Assembly: GCA_026419515.1 (NCBI GenBank)
Contig: JANZZG010000008.1
Location: 1 to 64,000, forward strand
Direction: 5' to 3'
Length of the DNA stretch: 64,000 nt
Origin: Methylophilaceae bacterium
Lineage (GTDB): Bacteria; Pseudomonadota; Gammaproteobacteria; Burkholderiales; Methylophilaceae
Numbering within the stretch: the stretch's first letter is position 1; the number at the start of each line of letters is the position of its first letter. Below the pieces are notes generated by a model. That model was not told the DNA's origin, searched no databases, and worked only from the letters and a program-made list of their open reading frames with translations. This document shows, piece after piece, positions 48,065 through 60,382 of the stretch. The position numbers and the translations under genes are program-made.

Positions 48065-48769
48065 TAAAACGGTTTTTTCTCGAAGATTTTTGTTGCATTC
48101 CTGCAACACTTTTTTGATTGAAATGACACGTTGCGGATCGACGGCGGACATTCTCCGATCATCGAAACACAATGCACTTCGAAAGCCGAGATAATCTGGT
48201 TCGAGCAAGCATAACCGAGGAATGTCCGAGCAACGCAGTGCCCCGGCGAGACCCACCCGCAGCCCCGCAGCCTTGGATGTCTGCACGAAACTCCGCAGCG
48301 CGGCAGGTTGCATCCAAGCACACAGACTGCCTTGGGTTTTGTTCGCCGTATCCAGCATCACACCATGAAAACCAGCCGCTGCCAGATGACCTGGCAATTC
48401 AGGGGAGGGAGCCTGATCGGCGAATAACACGGCCACCAGCTTGATCAGCGATGCCAGCGAGGCCAACGCCTGGACGCACTCTTCATGCCCAGTCTGCCCA
48501 AAAAATCCCACCTTGACGATATCAACCCCGCACGCGGCCATACGGACCACTGCCTCCGACAAGACGTCGGGCTGCATGGGCAGATCCCCGATCGTGGCAC
48601 TGACCAGCCGCCGACTAGCGACAAAGTGCACGATGGCACGGACTTTTTCGCCACGAAGTGCACCCAAGGCCCCTTGCGCCGGATTTTTCAGATCGATGAT
48701 GTCAGCGCCCCGCTCCAGAACGGTGGCCGCTTCCTGCACACTGGTCACGCTGGCCAGAAAGTCCGTCAT
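48053..48769 (-). CDS. mfnB: (5-formylfuran-3-yl)methyl phosphate synthase-like protein (MfnB)
   Basis: 238 aa, the usual length for MfnB (about 235). The start overlaps the DUF447 stop as ATGA. Residues used by archaeal MfnB are conserved with matching spacing: Asp26 and Lys28 in IIDLKNPAQGALGA, Lys86 in VDIVKVGFFG, and Asp140 and Lys144 in MLDTANKTQ. In methanogens this TIM-barrel enzyme makes the furan ring of methanofuran from glyceraldehyde 3-phosphate; bacterial homologues occur in C1-metabolising species with tetrahydromethanopterin pathways. Its presence here is unexpected next to ompA. Confidence 0.88.
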   Translation of the reverse strand: MTDFLASVTSVQEAATVLERGADIIDLKNPAQGALGALRGEKVRAIVHFVASRRLVSATIGDLPMQPDVLSEAVVRMAACGVDIVKVGFFGQTGHEECVQALASLASLIKLVAVLFADQAPSPELPGHLAAAGFHGVMLDTANKTQGSLCAWMQPAALRSFVQTSKAAGLRVGLAGALRCSDIPRLCLLEPDYLGFRSALCFDDRRMSAVDPQRVISIKKVLQECNKNLREKTVLLQC

Positions 48770-49341
48770 GCCTGATTTTCTCCCCTCTGTGCCGCCCGGA
48801 AATTTTCGATCTGCTCCAGCAGCCAGTTCCAGGCCTGCCACTCCCGTTCACCTGCGGTTTTTTCCACGGCGATCGCCAGATATTTCAGCTCGGCATCGAT
48901 CTTTTCCGGAGGCAGCATCTGTAGCCGACTCACCAGTACCGAAGCCTCGATCACGGCGGCCTGCGCCCGGTTGAAGCCACGAAACGGCGCATGCATTTGT
49001 TCATGCACCACCTGGAATAAGAGTTCAGGACGGATGACATCGTCCCTCACCTCGACCAGCTGTAATTCCCGGTGCGCCAACGCGCTTTCGAGCACCCAGC
49101 CCATCACCACCTGAGCACGTCGCAGCGGCCAATCGCGGCGTCCAGTGAGACTACCAGCAAACACACGCACATCATCCGTCAGGTTGAGCACCGCACAGCG
49201 TGAACGCAGTAGGTTGTCCAGACTGGTCGAAGGACGGAATGGCGCGATGCAGACCAGACCGTTCGATTCCCGGATACCGAATGGTGCCATGTGGGGGCTG
49301 CCATCCGCATTGATGGTGGTGACGATGGTCTCGAAAATCAT
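48766..49341 (-). CDS. DUF447-family protein
   Basis: 191 aa, overlapping neighbours by ATGA on both sides. It has the flavin-reductase-like pattern of DUF447: IFETIVTTINADGSPHMAPFGIRESNGLVCIAPFRPSTSLDNL, VLNLTDDVRVFAGSLTGR and the C-terminal helices FRGFNRAQAAVIEASVLVSRL. DUF447 genes are found in methanogens and in bacterial tetrahydromethanopterin gene sets. Biochemical function unknown to me; a flavin-dependent step in cofactor synthesis is a guess. Confidence 0.85.
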   Translation of the reverse strand: MIFETIVTTINADGSPHMAPFGIRESNGLVCIAPFRPSTSLDNLLRSRCAVLNLTDDVRVFAGSLTGRRDWPLRRAQVVMGWVLESALAHRELQLVEVRDDVIRPELLFQVVHEQMHAPFRGFNRAQAAVIEASVLVSRLQMLPPEKIDAELKYLAIAVEKTAGEREWQAWNWLLEQIENFRAAQRGENQA

Positions 49342-50738
49342 GTCTTGTCCACCTTGTGCAGCTTCTTCCTGGACGTGGTCTCGCGATGGGCCACACGCCC
49401 CCGCTCATCCGCTTGCACGGTATTGCAACCCCACTTTAGCGCTTCGTCCTGGGTATAACGTTTTTTCAGTTGCCAGGCGATCTGTGCGCGCGCCAGCTCG
49501 ACGCCGAGATAGAACGCGTGGGAGGCATCGTCTTCCACCCCAAGAGAGGGGTAGAGCCGAAATGGGTCGGTGTCACAGTAAAGACCGTCCCGATTGTAGA
49601 CATGTATGCCCTCTGCGCTGACCTGGATACGAAAATTGGGGTCTTTGATCTGCATGGCCAGCTCGGCGATTTCTGCCGCAGTGTAAGGAAACGGCCGGCG
49701 GTCGTGCAGGCCGAGCAGCGCATCGGAATAACCGCGCGGCAATCGTCTATCCTCGCGTGCGGCCCACATCATGCGGCGCGCGGCATCGGCCTCGGCGACC
49801 GCATTGCAGGCATGGGGGCTGACCGAAGTCGTCAGCACCGCATCGACCCTCAGCTCTGCGATGATGCCGAACAGCAGGGCATTGATGCCTGTCGTGTCTG
49901 CATCGGTCAGTTCGGTCAGGTTGCCCACCCCCATCATGATGGCGATCTCCGGATAACGGTTGCGCAGACGGTAATAGCGCACGATGGATGCGGCAAACCC
50001 GAATGGGATGGGATCGAGGATAGGATCCGCAAGGAAAGATCGGCCCCGCTCACGCATGGCCTCGATGGCGCGATAGAGCGAAGGCAGGCTGCCGGGGCGG
50101 GCCGGGATCAGGACGGGGATCGAAGCGACTTCATCGGCAATCCATAACGTTGGTTCGGTCAGACTCAGCAGGTAATCGGCACCGGCCCGCCCACCACGCA
50201 ACAGATCACCCGCATCCAACGAATCGATGCTGACTTGCACACCAAGCGCTTTGATGGCCTGAATGGCTTCTTCCATATGGGGGAATGGCGTGTTGGGCAA
50301 ACAACCGAGATCGATCACCTCCGCTCCCTGCGCCCGATAAGTCTCGGCGCGCGCGACGATCTGATCGATGGTGAGGTTGGGCGCCTCCACGATCTCGGCG
50401 AAGATGCGTGTGACATAACGTGATAGATCGGGCTTTTTGCCACCATACCCGAAATGCTGTGGGATGTCTTTCAGATCCTCTGGACCACGCTCCACTGGAA
50501 CCCCGTATTTGGCCTGCAATGGCTCAAGATCGCCACGACATAGCCCAGGCACCAGGATGCGGTCCACATCCCGCACTTCCGGCAGGCGCCGTGCGATGAA
50601 TTCCGGGGTCATCAGAGCGGCCACACTGATGCCCAGCGGCATGACCTGATAACTGAATTGCGGCCGCATGCCTTCCAGCACCTTACGGAGGCTGTTTTCG
50701 GCCAGCTTGCCGGTCAGGAAGAGGATACGTTCAGCCAC
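49338..50738 (-). CDS. Dihydropteroate synthase-related protein of the tetrahydromethanopterin type
   Basis: 466 aa from GTG (VAERILFLTGKLAENSLRKVLEGM), overlapping the flavoprotein gene by 25 bases; the open frame continues to 50984 in unrelated sequence. The N-terminal domain (1-130) has MPLGISVAALMTPEFIARRL. The middle is a DHPS-like TIM barrel (AEVIDLGCLPNTPFPHMEEAI, VSIDSLDAGDLLRGGRAGADYLLSL, and IMMGVGNLTELTDADTTG). Such proteins occur in methanogens and methylotrophs and are assigned to methanopterin synthesis. It is too long and diverged to be folP. Confidence 0.86.
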   Translation of the reverse strand: MAERILFLTGKLAENSLRKVLEGMRPQFSYQVMPLGISVAALMTPEFIARRLPEVRDVDRILVPGLCRGDLEPLQAKYGVPVERGPEDLKDIPQHFGYGGKKPDLSRYVTRIFAEIVEAPNLTIDQIVARAETYRAQGAEVIDLGCLPNTPFPHMEEAIQAIKALGVQVSIDSLDAGDLLRGGRAGADYLLSLTEPTLWIADEVASIPVLIPARPGSLPSLYRAIEAMRERGRSFLADPILDPIPFGFAASIVRYYRLRNRYPEIAIMMGVGNLTELTDADTTGINALLFGIIAELRVDAVLTTSVSPHACNAVAEADAARRMMWAAREDRRLPRGYSDALLGLHDRRPFPYTAAEIAELAMQIKDPNFRIQVSAEGIHVYNRDGLYCDTDPFRLYPSLGVEDDASHAFYLGVELARAQIAWQLKKRYTQDEALKWGCNTVQADERGRVAHRETTSRKKLHKVDKT

Positions 50739-51267
50739 GCCAGGCGTGCCCGTATCGCCGCATCCAGTTCCTTCATGTCGGCAACCACGGTGGTTGCCTC
50801 GAACGTTTTGAGTTTTTCTATGTTCTCGAGATCGATGCGGCGAGGATAAACCATCACGAAATTCTCGCGCGGCGCCTCCGATTCCAGTTCTGGGCCGGTA
50901 TCGCAGGCGAACACGATGGTGGGTACCCGACATTTGCCAGCCTGGGCGTAGACGTTGGTCACCAAGTTGTCGGAAATGCCACATACCATTTTGGCCACGG
51001 TGTTGGAACTGGTCGGTGCGATCACCACAGTATGATAGACACCATGGTAAAACAGTTCGACCGGTACCGCACTCGCCGTTTTGTCGTGAAACACACGCCC
51101 CACCTGATGGGTGTAGCCATACTGTTGAAGGACTTCCGCCGCCGCCCGGCTCAGAAACAAATCGACATCCTCAAGCGTATGAATGATGTCCAGGCACTCG
51201 CGTAAATAATGGCCAGAACCAGTCAATGCCCAGGCCAACCGCCGTTTTTCGTTCCTCAGTGCTAACA

Positions 51268-51268
<1 letters not shown>
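50714..51268 (-). CDS. Archaeal-type flavoprotein (DmrB-like, methanopterin-associated)
   Basis: 184 aa. Flavoprotein (HFCD) fold: LAWALTGSGHYLRECLDII at the N-terminus, FLSRAAAEVLQQYG, then the FMN site VVIAPTSSNTVAKMVCGISDNLVTNVYAQAGK. This resembles the dihydromethanopterin reductase-type flavoproteins of methanogens and methylotrophs rather than UbiX or Dfp. The start overlaps the purA stop as TGATG. A role in reducing dihydromethanopterin is inferred from family and neighbours. Confidence 0.83.
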
Positions 51269-53756
<2,488 letters not shown>

Positions 53757-53767
53757 ACCGGGCCCTT

Positions 53768-53953
53768 TCAGCTCACCAACAGGATGAGAACGAGACCACC
53801 CAGCATGGAAGACAGGCCGACGAAACGCAACTGCCCGTCCCTCAGCTCGATCATGCGACGAAAAGTTTGGCGCCAGGCCGACGGGGCCAGCAAAGGCAGC
53901 GCCCCCTCCAGTACCAACATAAGCCCCAACGCCATGAGCAGACTCTCGTTCAA
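53768..53953 (-). CDS. DUF2065 (YjeT-like) small membrane protein
   Basis: 61 aa with two hydrophobic helices flanking a short polar loop (LMLVLEGALPLLAPSAWRQTFRRMIELRDGQLRFVGLSSMLGGLVLILLV). It matches the DUF2065 family, typically encoded between hflC and hisZ or purA in proteobacteria. Function unknown. Eleven bases from hisZ. Confidence 0.92.
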   Translation of the reverse strand: MNESLLMALGLMLVLEGALPLLAPSAWRQTFRRMIELRDGQLRFVGLSSMLGGLVLILLVS

Positions 53954-53962
53954 GCGCTCTCC

Positions 53963-54835
53963 TTACTTGCGACCGCCGGCATCCTTGAGATACTTGAAAA
54001 ACTCCGAGCTCGGATCCAGCACCAGGACATCCGTCTTGTTCTTGAAACTGTTACGATAGGCCTCGAGGCTACGATAGAAAGCATAAAACTCGGGATTGCG
54101 GCTATAAGCCTCGGCATAGATTTGAGCCGCCTTGGCATCCCCCTCGCCTTTGATGCGCTGCGCCTCGCGATACGCTTCGGCCAGAATCACTTCACGTTGC
54201 TTGTCGGCATCGGCACGGATTTTTTCGGCTGCCGCCGCGCCCTGAGAGCGCAGATCGTTGGCCACACGTTTGCGCTCGGCTTCCATACGCCGATAGACCG
54301 AATCGCTCACCTCCTGAGGCAAGTCGACACGCTTGAGGCGCACATCGAGCACTTGTATCCCCATCTGGCGCGCCTCGCGATCCGCCTTTTCACGCAGAAT
54401 CTCCATGATTTCGGCACGTTCACCCGAAATCACTTCGTGTATGGTGCGTTTACCGAATTCGGCACGCAGGCCATCATTCACCATTTGGGATAGCCGCGCT
54501 TCGGCTTGCGCCTCGTCACCCCGTACCGAAACGTAATAGCGGGCCGGGTCGACGATACGCCACTTGACGAACGAATCGACCAACACGTTCTTTTTCTCGC
54601 TGGTAATGAAACGGTCTGGCTCCAGCCAGTCCAGCGTGACGATGCGTTTCTCGAAATAACGCACATTGTCCACTAGCGGCAGCTTGAAATAGAGCCCCGG
54701 CGCATCTTTTACCGACACGATCTCGCCCAGGCGGAATACGATGGCATACTCGCGCTGATCGACACTGAAAGCCGAAAAACTCAACAGAACCAGGGCAACG
54801 ATCAGCCCGGTCAGCCACGAACCCAGATTCTTCAT
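53963..54835 (-). CDS. hflC: HflC, modulator of the FtsH protease
   Basis: 290 aa. One N-terminal membrane helix, then an SPFH/prohibitin domain (VDQREYAIVFRLGEIV, PGLYFKLPLVDNVRYFEKRIVTLD) and a charged coiled coil (about 160-260). It forms with HflK a large periplasmic cage around FtsH. Its start overlaps the hflK stop as ATGA. Confidence 0.96.
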   Translation of the reverse strand: MKNLGSWLTGLIVALVLLSFSAFSVDQREYAIVFRLGEIVSVKDAPGLYFKLPLVDNVRYFEKRIVTLDWLEPDRFITSEKKNVLVDSFVKWRIVDPARYYVSVRGDEAQAEARLSQMVNDGLRAEFGKRTIHEVISGERAEIMEILREKADREARQMGIQVLDVRLKRVDLPQEVSDSVYRRMEAERKRVANDLRSQGAAAAEKIRADADKQREVILAEAYREAQRIKGEGDAKAAQIYAEAYSRNPEFYAFYRSLEAYRNSFKNKTDVLVLDPSSEFFKYLKDAGGRK

Positions 54836-56052
54836 GGACGGGACTCCCGGTCACGGTTACGGAAAGCATCACGTGTGCGCGCATCTGCTTCGGCAGTAGC
54901 CGGTGCTTGAGCCTGTGCCGCCGCCGGTGCCGCGGCGGGCACCGTCGCCGGCTGCGGCGAAGCAGCGATCAATTTGTCCAAAGGCAGGTAAAGCAGGCTG
55001 CCACTGCCCGATTTCTGATCCACCACGACTTTGCTGATACTGGACAACATCTCTTCCTGGGCCTCCAGATAGAGTCTTTGGCGTGTCACCTGGGGCGCTT
55101 TTTCGTATTGAGCGAGCACCTGGCTGAAACGGCTGGCATTCCCCAATGCCTCGTTGATCACGCGCTGCTTGTATGCCTGCGCCTCTTCCAGCAAGCGGGC
55201 GGCATTCCCGCGTGCTTTAGGGATGACGTCATTGGCGTACGCCTGTCCTTCGTTCTTTTGGCGCTCCAAATCCTGTCCTGCTTTGACCGCATCGTCGAAT
55301 GCCGCCTGTACCTGCTCAGGGGGCTGGGCGTTTTGCATGGTCACACTGACGACATTGATCCCCGCCTGATAACGGTCGAGAATTTCCTGTATGAGCTTCT
55401 TGGCACGGGTCGCGATTTCCTCACGGCCTTCATACAACACGAAATCCATGCGGCTTTTGCCCACGATTTCACGAATCGCGGTTTCCGCGACGCCTCGCAC
55501 CGTATTGGCCTCGATATTGCCCGCTGCATCCGTAGAGAAACGGTTGTTGAACAAAAAATCTTCTGCGCTCTTCAGATTGTACTGGACGGCAAACTGTAAA
55601 TCGATGATGTTTTCATCATCGGTCAACATCAACGATTCCTTGAATTCGCGCGATCGACCTGCCCCGCCTTCGCCATGACTGCGATAGCCGACTTCCACCG
55701 TGCGTACTTGTTCCAGATTGACGATATGCACCGATTCGATGGGAAACGGCATGTGCCAGCGTGGCCCAGGCAGTGTGGTTTCCACGTGTTTACCGAATCG
55801 TAACACCACGCCACGTTTGCCCTGATCGACGATATAAAAGCCGGTACCCAACCAAATGAGCACGATCAGTGCCAGCACAAAACCCGCGCCAGTTCTTCGC
55901 GTACCCGGAGGCTCCACCGGAGGCGGCGTGGAAGCCCGATTCTTGCCGCCGAACAGCGCATTCAGTCGGCGCGTCAGGTCGCGCATGATCTCATCCAGGT
56001 CAGGCGGACCTTCGTTGTTCTTACCTCCCCAGCCGGGGTCGTTCGAGGCCAT
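54832..56052 (-). CDS. hflK: HflK, modulator of the FtsH protease
   Basis: 406 aa. A Gly/Asn-rich N-terminus (NDPGWGGKNNEGPPDLDEI) precedes a membrane helix (about 54-75), the SPFH domain (YIVDQGKRGVVLRFGKHVETTLPGPRWHMPFP) and a coiled coil; the C-terminal tail is Ala/Pro/Gln-rich. Partner of HflC. Eight bases after hflX. Confidence 0.96.
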   Translation of the reverse strand: MASNDPGWGGKNNEGPPDLDEIMRDLTRRLNALFGGKNRASTPPPVEPPGTRRTGAGFVLALIVLIWLGTGFYIVDQGKRGVVLRFGKHVETTLPGPRWHMPFPIESVHIVNLEQVRTVEVGYRSHGEGGAGRSREFKESLMLTDDENIIDLQFAVQYNLKSAEDFLFNNRFSTDAAGNIEANTVRGVAETAIREIVGKSRMDFVLYEGREEIATRAKKLIQEILDRYQAGINVVSVTMQNAQPPEQVQAAFDDAVKAGQDLERQKNEGQAYANDVIPKARGNAARLLEEAQAYKQRVINEALGNASRFSQVLAQYEKAPQVTRQRLYLEAQEEMLSSISKVVVDQKSGSGSLLYLPLDKLIAASPQPATVPAAAPAAAQAQAPATAEADARTRDAFRNRDRESRP

Positions 56053-56060
56053 GGTTACTC

Positions 56061-57191
56061 CTAAAGTTGCAGGACAGCGGATGACAAAGGCTGCTTGGTC
56101 TCCGGCTGGCGGCGCTCAACGAATGCCTGCCGGATCAGTTCGATCCCGGTGCCTTGCCGGGCAGAAACCCAAACCTTCGAAATTCTACCATATTCATCAC
56201 GTTCCACTCCTGGCGCCATTCCCACGGCATCGATCTTGTTCATCACCAATAACTGCGGCACCTGCTGCGCGCCGATTTCTGCCAGCACCTTGTTGACCTC
56301 CCGTATCTGCTCTTCACGTGAGGGGCTCGCCACATCCACCACGTGGAGCAACAAATCGGCCTGGGCCGCCTCTTCCAACGTGGCAGCGAACGCTTCTACC
56401 AGGGTATGGGGCAGGTGGCGGATGAATCCCACCGTGTCCGACAGCACGACCAACCCACAATCCGGAATGAACAGCTTGCGTGAGGTCGTATCCAGGGTCG
56501 CGAACAGCTGATCGGCGACATAGACGTTTGCCTGGGTCAGTCGGTTGAACAATGTGGATTTGCCCGCATTGGTATACCCTACCAGGGAAACCGACATGGC
56601 CCCCGAGCGTCGCCGCGCCCGACGCTGCATGCCGCGCTGTTGACGAAGCTTGGCCAGTTTTTCCTTCAGCAGTTTGACCCGCTGGCGGATCATGCGCTTG
56701 TCCAACTCCAGCTGAGTCTCACCGGGGCCTCCACGCAGGCCGATGCCCCCTTTCTGCCGTTCCAGGTGAGTCCAACTCCGTACCAGGCGGGTCGCGAGGT
56801 GCTCCAGCTGCGCAAGCTCGACCTGCAGTTTGCCTTCGTGGCTTTTGGCGCGCTGCGCAAAAATTTCAAGGATGAGGCCGGTTCTGTCCACCACGCGACA
56901 TCCCAACATTTTCTCCAGATTACGCTGCTGTGCCGGAGAAAGCTCGTGGTCGAAAAGCGCCACCTGCGCTTCGCCCGCGCGCACTGCAGTAGCGACTTCC
57001 TCGGCCTTGCCGCGACCTATGAACAAGGCCGGGTCTGGTTTGTCCCGCTTGCCCTCGATGACCGCCAAGACTTCCAAGCCGGCGCTGGTGGCCAGATTCC
57101 GCAGTTCCTGCAAACTATCGAGATGATCCGCTTCACCGAAATCGAGGCTCACCAGTACTGCAGCGTCGCCACCCTCAGGGCGTTGCAGCAT
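56061..57191 (-). CDS. hflX: Ribosome-associated GTPase HflX
   Basis: 376 aa from the ATG that overlaps the hfq stop as TGATG. N-terminal HflX domain (FIGRGKAEEV, LFDHELSPAQQRNLEKMLGCRVVDRTGLILEIFAQRAKSHEGKLQVELAQLEH, GGIGLRGGPGETQLELDKR), coiled-coil linker, then the G domain with VGYTNAGKSTLFN, DTVGFIRHLP and MNKIDA. It splits stalled ribosomes. Confidence 0.96.
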   Translation of the reverse strand: MLQRPEGGDAAVLVSLDFGEADHLDSLQELRNLATSAGLEVLAVIEGKRDKPDPALFIGRGKAEEVATAVRAGEAQVALFDHELSPAQQRNLEKMLGCRVVDRTGLILEIFAQRAKSHEGKLQVELAQLEHLATRLVRSWTHLERQKGGIGLRGGPGETQLELDKRMIRQRVKLLKEKLAKLRQQRGMQRRARRRSGAMSVSLVGYTNAGKSTLFNRLTQANVYVADQLFATLDTTSRKLFIPDCGLVVLSDTVGFIRHLPHTLVEAFAATLEEAAQADLLLHVVDVASPSREEQIREVNKVLAEIGAQQVPQLLVMNKIDAVGMAPGVERDEYGRISKVWVSARQGTGIELIRQAFVERRQPETKQPLSSAVLQL

Positions 57192-57439
57192 CAATCCTCA
57201 GAACCTGGGTGATCATGACCATGCGGGATGTTGACCGGCCTACTGGGCACAACGGTGGAAATGGCATGCTTGTACACCATCTGGGTCACCGTGTTCTTCA
57301 GCAATACCACATATTGATCGAACGCATCGATCTGACCCTGGAGTTTGATTCCATTGACAAGATAGATAGACACTGGCACATGTTCTTTGCGCAGCGTATT
57401 GAGAAAAGGATCTTGGAGTGTTTGGCCTTTGCTGGACAT
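57191..57439 (-). CDS. hfq: RNA chaperone Hfq
   Basis: 82 aa, preceded by AGGGAGAACAAC. Sm1 motif ([40 protein letters not shown]) and Sm2 motif ([15 protein letters not shown]) are complete, with a short His-rich tail. It leads the hflX-hflK-hflC operon; the usual neighbour der (engA) is absent upstream, replaced by a divergent gene. Confidence 0.97.
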   Translation of the reverse strand: MSSKGQTLQDPFLNTLRKEHVPVSIYLVNGIKLQGQIDAFDQYVVLLKNTVTQMVYKHAISTVVPSRPVNIPHGHDHPGSED

Positions 57440-57582
57440 GTTGTTCTCCCTCTTTGGTGGGGTGTGATTAAACTCTTCAATGAGAACTGTACGCGAAATT
57501 TGGTTGTTTTGCCATCCCGACTCTTCAAGTCGACCGCTTCGTGCTACCTTTATGGGGACGACGGTCCCTAATTGCAAGCCCC

Positions 57583-58986
57583 ATGAAACTCGTATTCTAC
57601 GGTGCCGCGGCTGAGGTTACCGGCTCCTGCTATCTCATCGAAACCGCATCCACCCGTTTTCTGGTGGATTGCGGCATGTTCCAGGGTGGGCGCGAAGCCG
57701 ACATGAAAAACCTCCAGTTTCCGGCATTCGACCCGGTTGGGCTCGATTTCGTTCTGCTCACCCATGCCCATATCGACCATTCCGGTATGTTGCCCAAGCT
57801 GGCCGCCTTGGGATTCGACGGTCCGATTTACTGTACCCCCGCCACGGCGGAACTACTGGACATCATGCTGCGTGACAGCGCCCACATCCAGCAAAAGGAG
57901 GCGGAATGGGAGGAACGCCACCGCCCGAACGGGCGGCGCTCCATCGTGCCGGGCACGCCACTTTATTCGGAAAAGGATGTCGTAGGCGCACTCAAACTGA
58001 TCCGGCCTGTCGCTTATGACACCGAGCTCCGGCCTCATCACACGGTCGTGTGCAAATTCCGCGAAGCGGGACATATCATAGGCTCGGCGATCATCGAAGT
58101 ATGGGTTGAAGACGATGGCCAGCGACAAAAGATCGTTTTCTCCGGAGATCTCGGTCAACCGGATCGACCCATACTGCGCAGTCCGGCCCGTATCGATTCG
58201 ACTGACATCCTGCTGGTGGAGTCGACTTACGGCAACCGTTTGCACAAAGCCATGCCCGACACCATCGATGAATTCGTGCACGCCATCCGGCACACCATTG
58301 ATCACAAACATGGCAATGTCATCATCCCGGCGTTTACGGTCGGCCGTACCCAGGAAATTCTCTACCTGCTGATCGACCTGACGCGCCAGCGCCGACTGGA
58401 AAACCTCAAGGTGTACGTCGATTCGCCGCTGGCGCTGTCTGCCACCGAAATCACCATGCGCCACATCGAGCTGTTCAATCAGGAAGCACAGAAGCTCATG
58501 GCCTGGGGCCAGGAACGGCGGCGGGAGATGCCGGACATCCGTTTCGTGCAGGACGTGGAAGAATCGATGGCGCTGAACGAGATCCGGTCCGGTGCCATCA
58601 TCATTTCTGCCAGCGGTATGTGCGACGCCGGGCGTATCAAGCATCATCTGCGCTGGAATCTCGGCCGGCCGGAATGCAGTGTGGTCATCACGGGTTTTCA
58701 GGCCATGGGGACATTGGGACGTCGGCTGGTGGATGGCGCGAAGCTGGTAAAAATCTTTGGCCACGAGGTGCCAGTGCGCGCCGACATCTACACCATCGGT
58801 GGTCTTTCCGCCCATGCCGACCGGGATGCCTTGCTGGGCTGGCTACAAAACTTCAGGAAACCACCACGCCAGACTTTCGTGGTGCATGGCGAATCCAGCA
58901 TCGCGGAAGAATTCGCCAACACCGTGCGAGACCGGCTCGGCTGGAGCGTGCGGGTGCCCGAACTGCAGGAAACGGTCGAGTTTTAG
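57583..58986 (+). CDS. Beta-CASP metallo-beta-lactamase (CPSF/Int11-like RNA-processing nuclease)
   Basis: 467 aa from [18 protein letters not shown]. Metal motifs: [33 protein letters not shown]; beta-CASP residues in ESTYGNR and [13 protein letters not shown], and the ending [32 protein letters not shown] and VHGE. This family cleaves or trims RNA. Divergent from hfq across about 140 bases, which is suggestive but not evidence of a joint role. Its stop overlaps that of gltX. Confidence 0.92.
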   Translation: MKLVFYGAAAEVTGSCYLIETASTRFLVDCGMFQGGREADMKNLQFPAFDPVGLDFVLLTHAHIDHSGMLPKLAALGFDGPIYCTPATAELLDIMLRDSAHIQQKEAEWEERHRPNGRRSIVPGTPLYSEKDVVGALKLIRPVAYDTELRPHHTVVCKFREAGHIIGSAIIEVWVEDDGQRQKIVFSGDLGQPDRPILRSPARIDSTDILLVESTYGNRLHKAMPDTIDEFVHAIRHTIDHKHGNVIIPAFTVGRTQEILYLLIDLTRQRRLENLKVYVDSPLALSATEITMRHIELFNQEAQKLMAWGQERRREMPDIRFVQDVEESMALNEIRSGAIIISASGMCDAGRIKHHLRWNLGRPECSVVITGFQAMGTLGRRLVDGAKLVKIFGHEVPVRADIYTIGGLSAHADRDALLGWLQNFRKPPRQTFVVHGESSIAEEFANTVRDRLGWSVRVPELQETVEF

Positions 58987-60371
58987 AGGTAGCAGCCGAG
59001 ACGCCGCAGCGTTTCCTCGCGCCCCAGGATCGCAAGCACGGCATCCACGCTGGGCGACTGTGTACTTCCTGTCACCATCACACGCAAAGGCATCGCCACC
59101 TTGGGAAACTTCAGGCCATTTTCAGTCACCACTTGCTGGATCAGCGCATGCAGCGCCGTCTGCGACCAGTCGCAAGTCGCCAGCTTTTCTGCCAGCGCCC
59201 TGAGCACCGGCCGGATTTCTTCCGTGAGGTACGGCTCAAGCAGTTCTGGCGCAGGGTGGATTTGCTTGTAGAAATACTCTACCGCATCCGCCAGCTCGTT
59301 CAGGGTGGATACGCGCGCCTTGTACAGGTCGATGGCCGCCGACAGGTCCGGACCGTTTTTGGTATCGATCCCACGCGCCTCCAGACGTTTTTCCACGTTT
59401 GCTGCCAGCCGGGCATTGTCAGCCTGTTTGAGGTAATGCGCATTGAGCCAATTGAGCTTCTGCTTATTGAACTGAGCGGCAGATGGTGTAATGTGGTCGA
59501 GATCGAACCACTGACAAAACTGCGCCATATCGAAAATTTCAGCGTCGCCATGCGACCAACCCAACCTGGCCAGGTAATTGAGTACCGCTTCCGGCAGGTA
59601 CCCTTCTTGGTCATACTGCATCACGCTCACCGCCCCATGGCGTTTCGACAGCTTTTGTCCGTCTTCTCCCAAAATCATGGACAAGTGCGCATATTGTGGC
59701 ACTTTGGCGCCGAGCGCACGAAACAGGTTGATCTGGCGTGGGGTATTGCTGACATGGTCGTCTCCCCGGATGACATGGGTGATGCCCATGTCCCAGTCGT
59801 CCACCACCACGCAGAAATTGTAGGTCGGCGTGCCGTCGGCACGCGCGATGACGAAGTCGTCCAGTTCCTCGTTGGAAAACGTGATACGCCCTTTCACCAG
59901 ATCATCCCAGGTCACCTCCCCTGTCGAGGGATTCTTGAACCGCACCACCGGTTGCACGCCGGAAGGCGGAGTCGGCAACCTTTTTCCTGGCTCTGGGCGC
60001 CAGGTCCCATCATATTTGGGTTTCAGGCCGGCCGCCATTTGTGATGCCCGCATACGCTCCAGCGCTTCAGGCAACATATAGCAATGATAGGCCGTGCCTG
60101 CCTCCAACATTTGCTGGATCACTTCTTTGTAACGATACAATCGCTGCGTCTGGAAATAAGGTCCTTCGTCATAATCCAAACCCAGCCATCGCATCCCATC
60201 CAAAATGGCCTGTACGGCTTCAGGCGTGGAACGTTCGATATCGGTATCCTCGATACGCAGAATGAATCGTCCGCCATGGCGTCGAGCGTAAGCCCAGGAG
60301 AACAATGCAGTCCTGGCTCCACCGATGTGTAGAAACCCCGTTGGACTCGGGGCGAAACGGGTACGCACCAT
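58983..60371 (-). CDS. gltX: Glutamyl-tRNA synthetase
   Basis: 462 aa. HIGH-type motif [15 protein letters not shown] and KMSKS-type motif KLSKRHG are present, with [19 protein letters not shown] and [10 protein letters not shown]. The zinc-binding cysteine cluster seen in some GluRS is lacking. A second GltX-like gene is not seen in the window. Eleven bases after ppiD. Confidence 0.96.
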   Translation of the reverse strand: MVRTRFAPSPTGFLHIGGARTALFSWAYARRHGGRFILRIEDTDIERSTPEAVQAILDGMRWLGLDYDEGPYFQTQRLYRYKEVIQQMLEAGTAYHCYMLPEALERMRASQMAAGLKPKYDGTWRPEPGKRLPTPPSGVQPVVRFKNPSTGEVTWDDLVKGRITFSNEELDDFVIARADGTPTYNFCVVVDDWDMGITHVIRGDDHVSNTPRQINLFRALGAKVPQYAHLSMILGEDGQKLSKRHGAVSVMQYDQEGYLPEAVLNYLARLGWSHGDAEIFDMAQFCQWFDLDHITPSAAQFNKQKLNWLNAHYLKQADNARLAANVEKRLEARGIDTKNGPDLSAAIDLYKARVSTLNELADAVEYFYKQIHPAPELLEPYLTEEIRPVLRALAEKLATCDWSQTALHALIQQVVTENGLKFPKVAMPLRVMVTGSTQSPSVDAVLAILGREETLRRLGCYL

Positions 60372-60382
60372 GCGAGATTCCC

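Noticed and set aside
58620-60044. 474-aa open frame on the + strand opposite gltX
   Set aside because: It is the shadow of a fully motif-supported glutamyl-tRNA synthetase; its product is rich in Arg/His/Gln with no recognisable domain.
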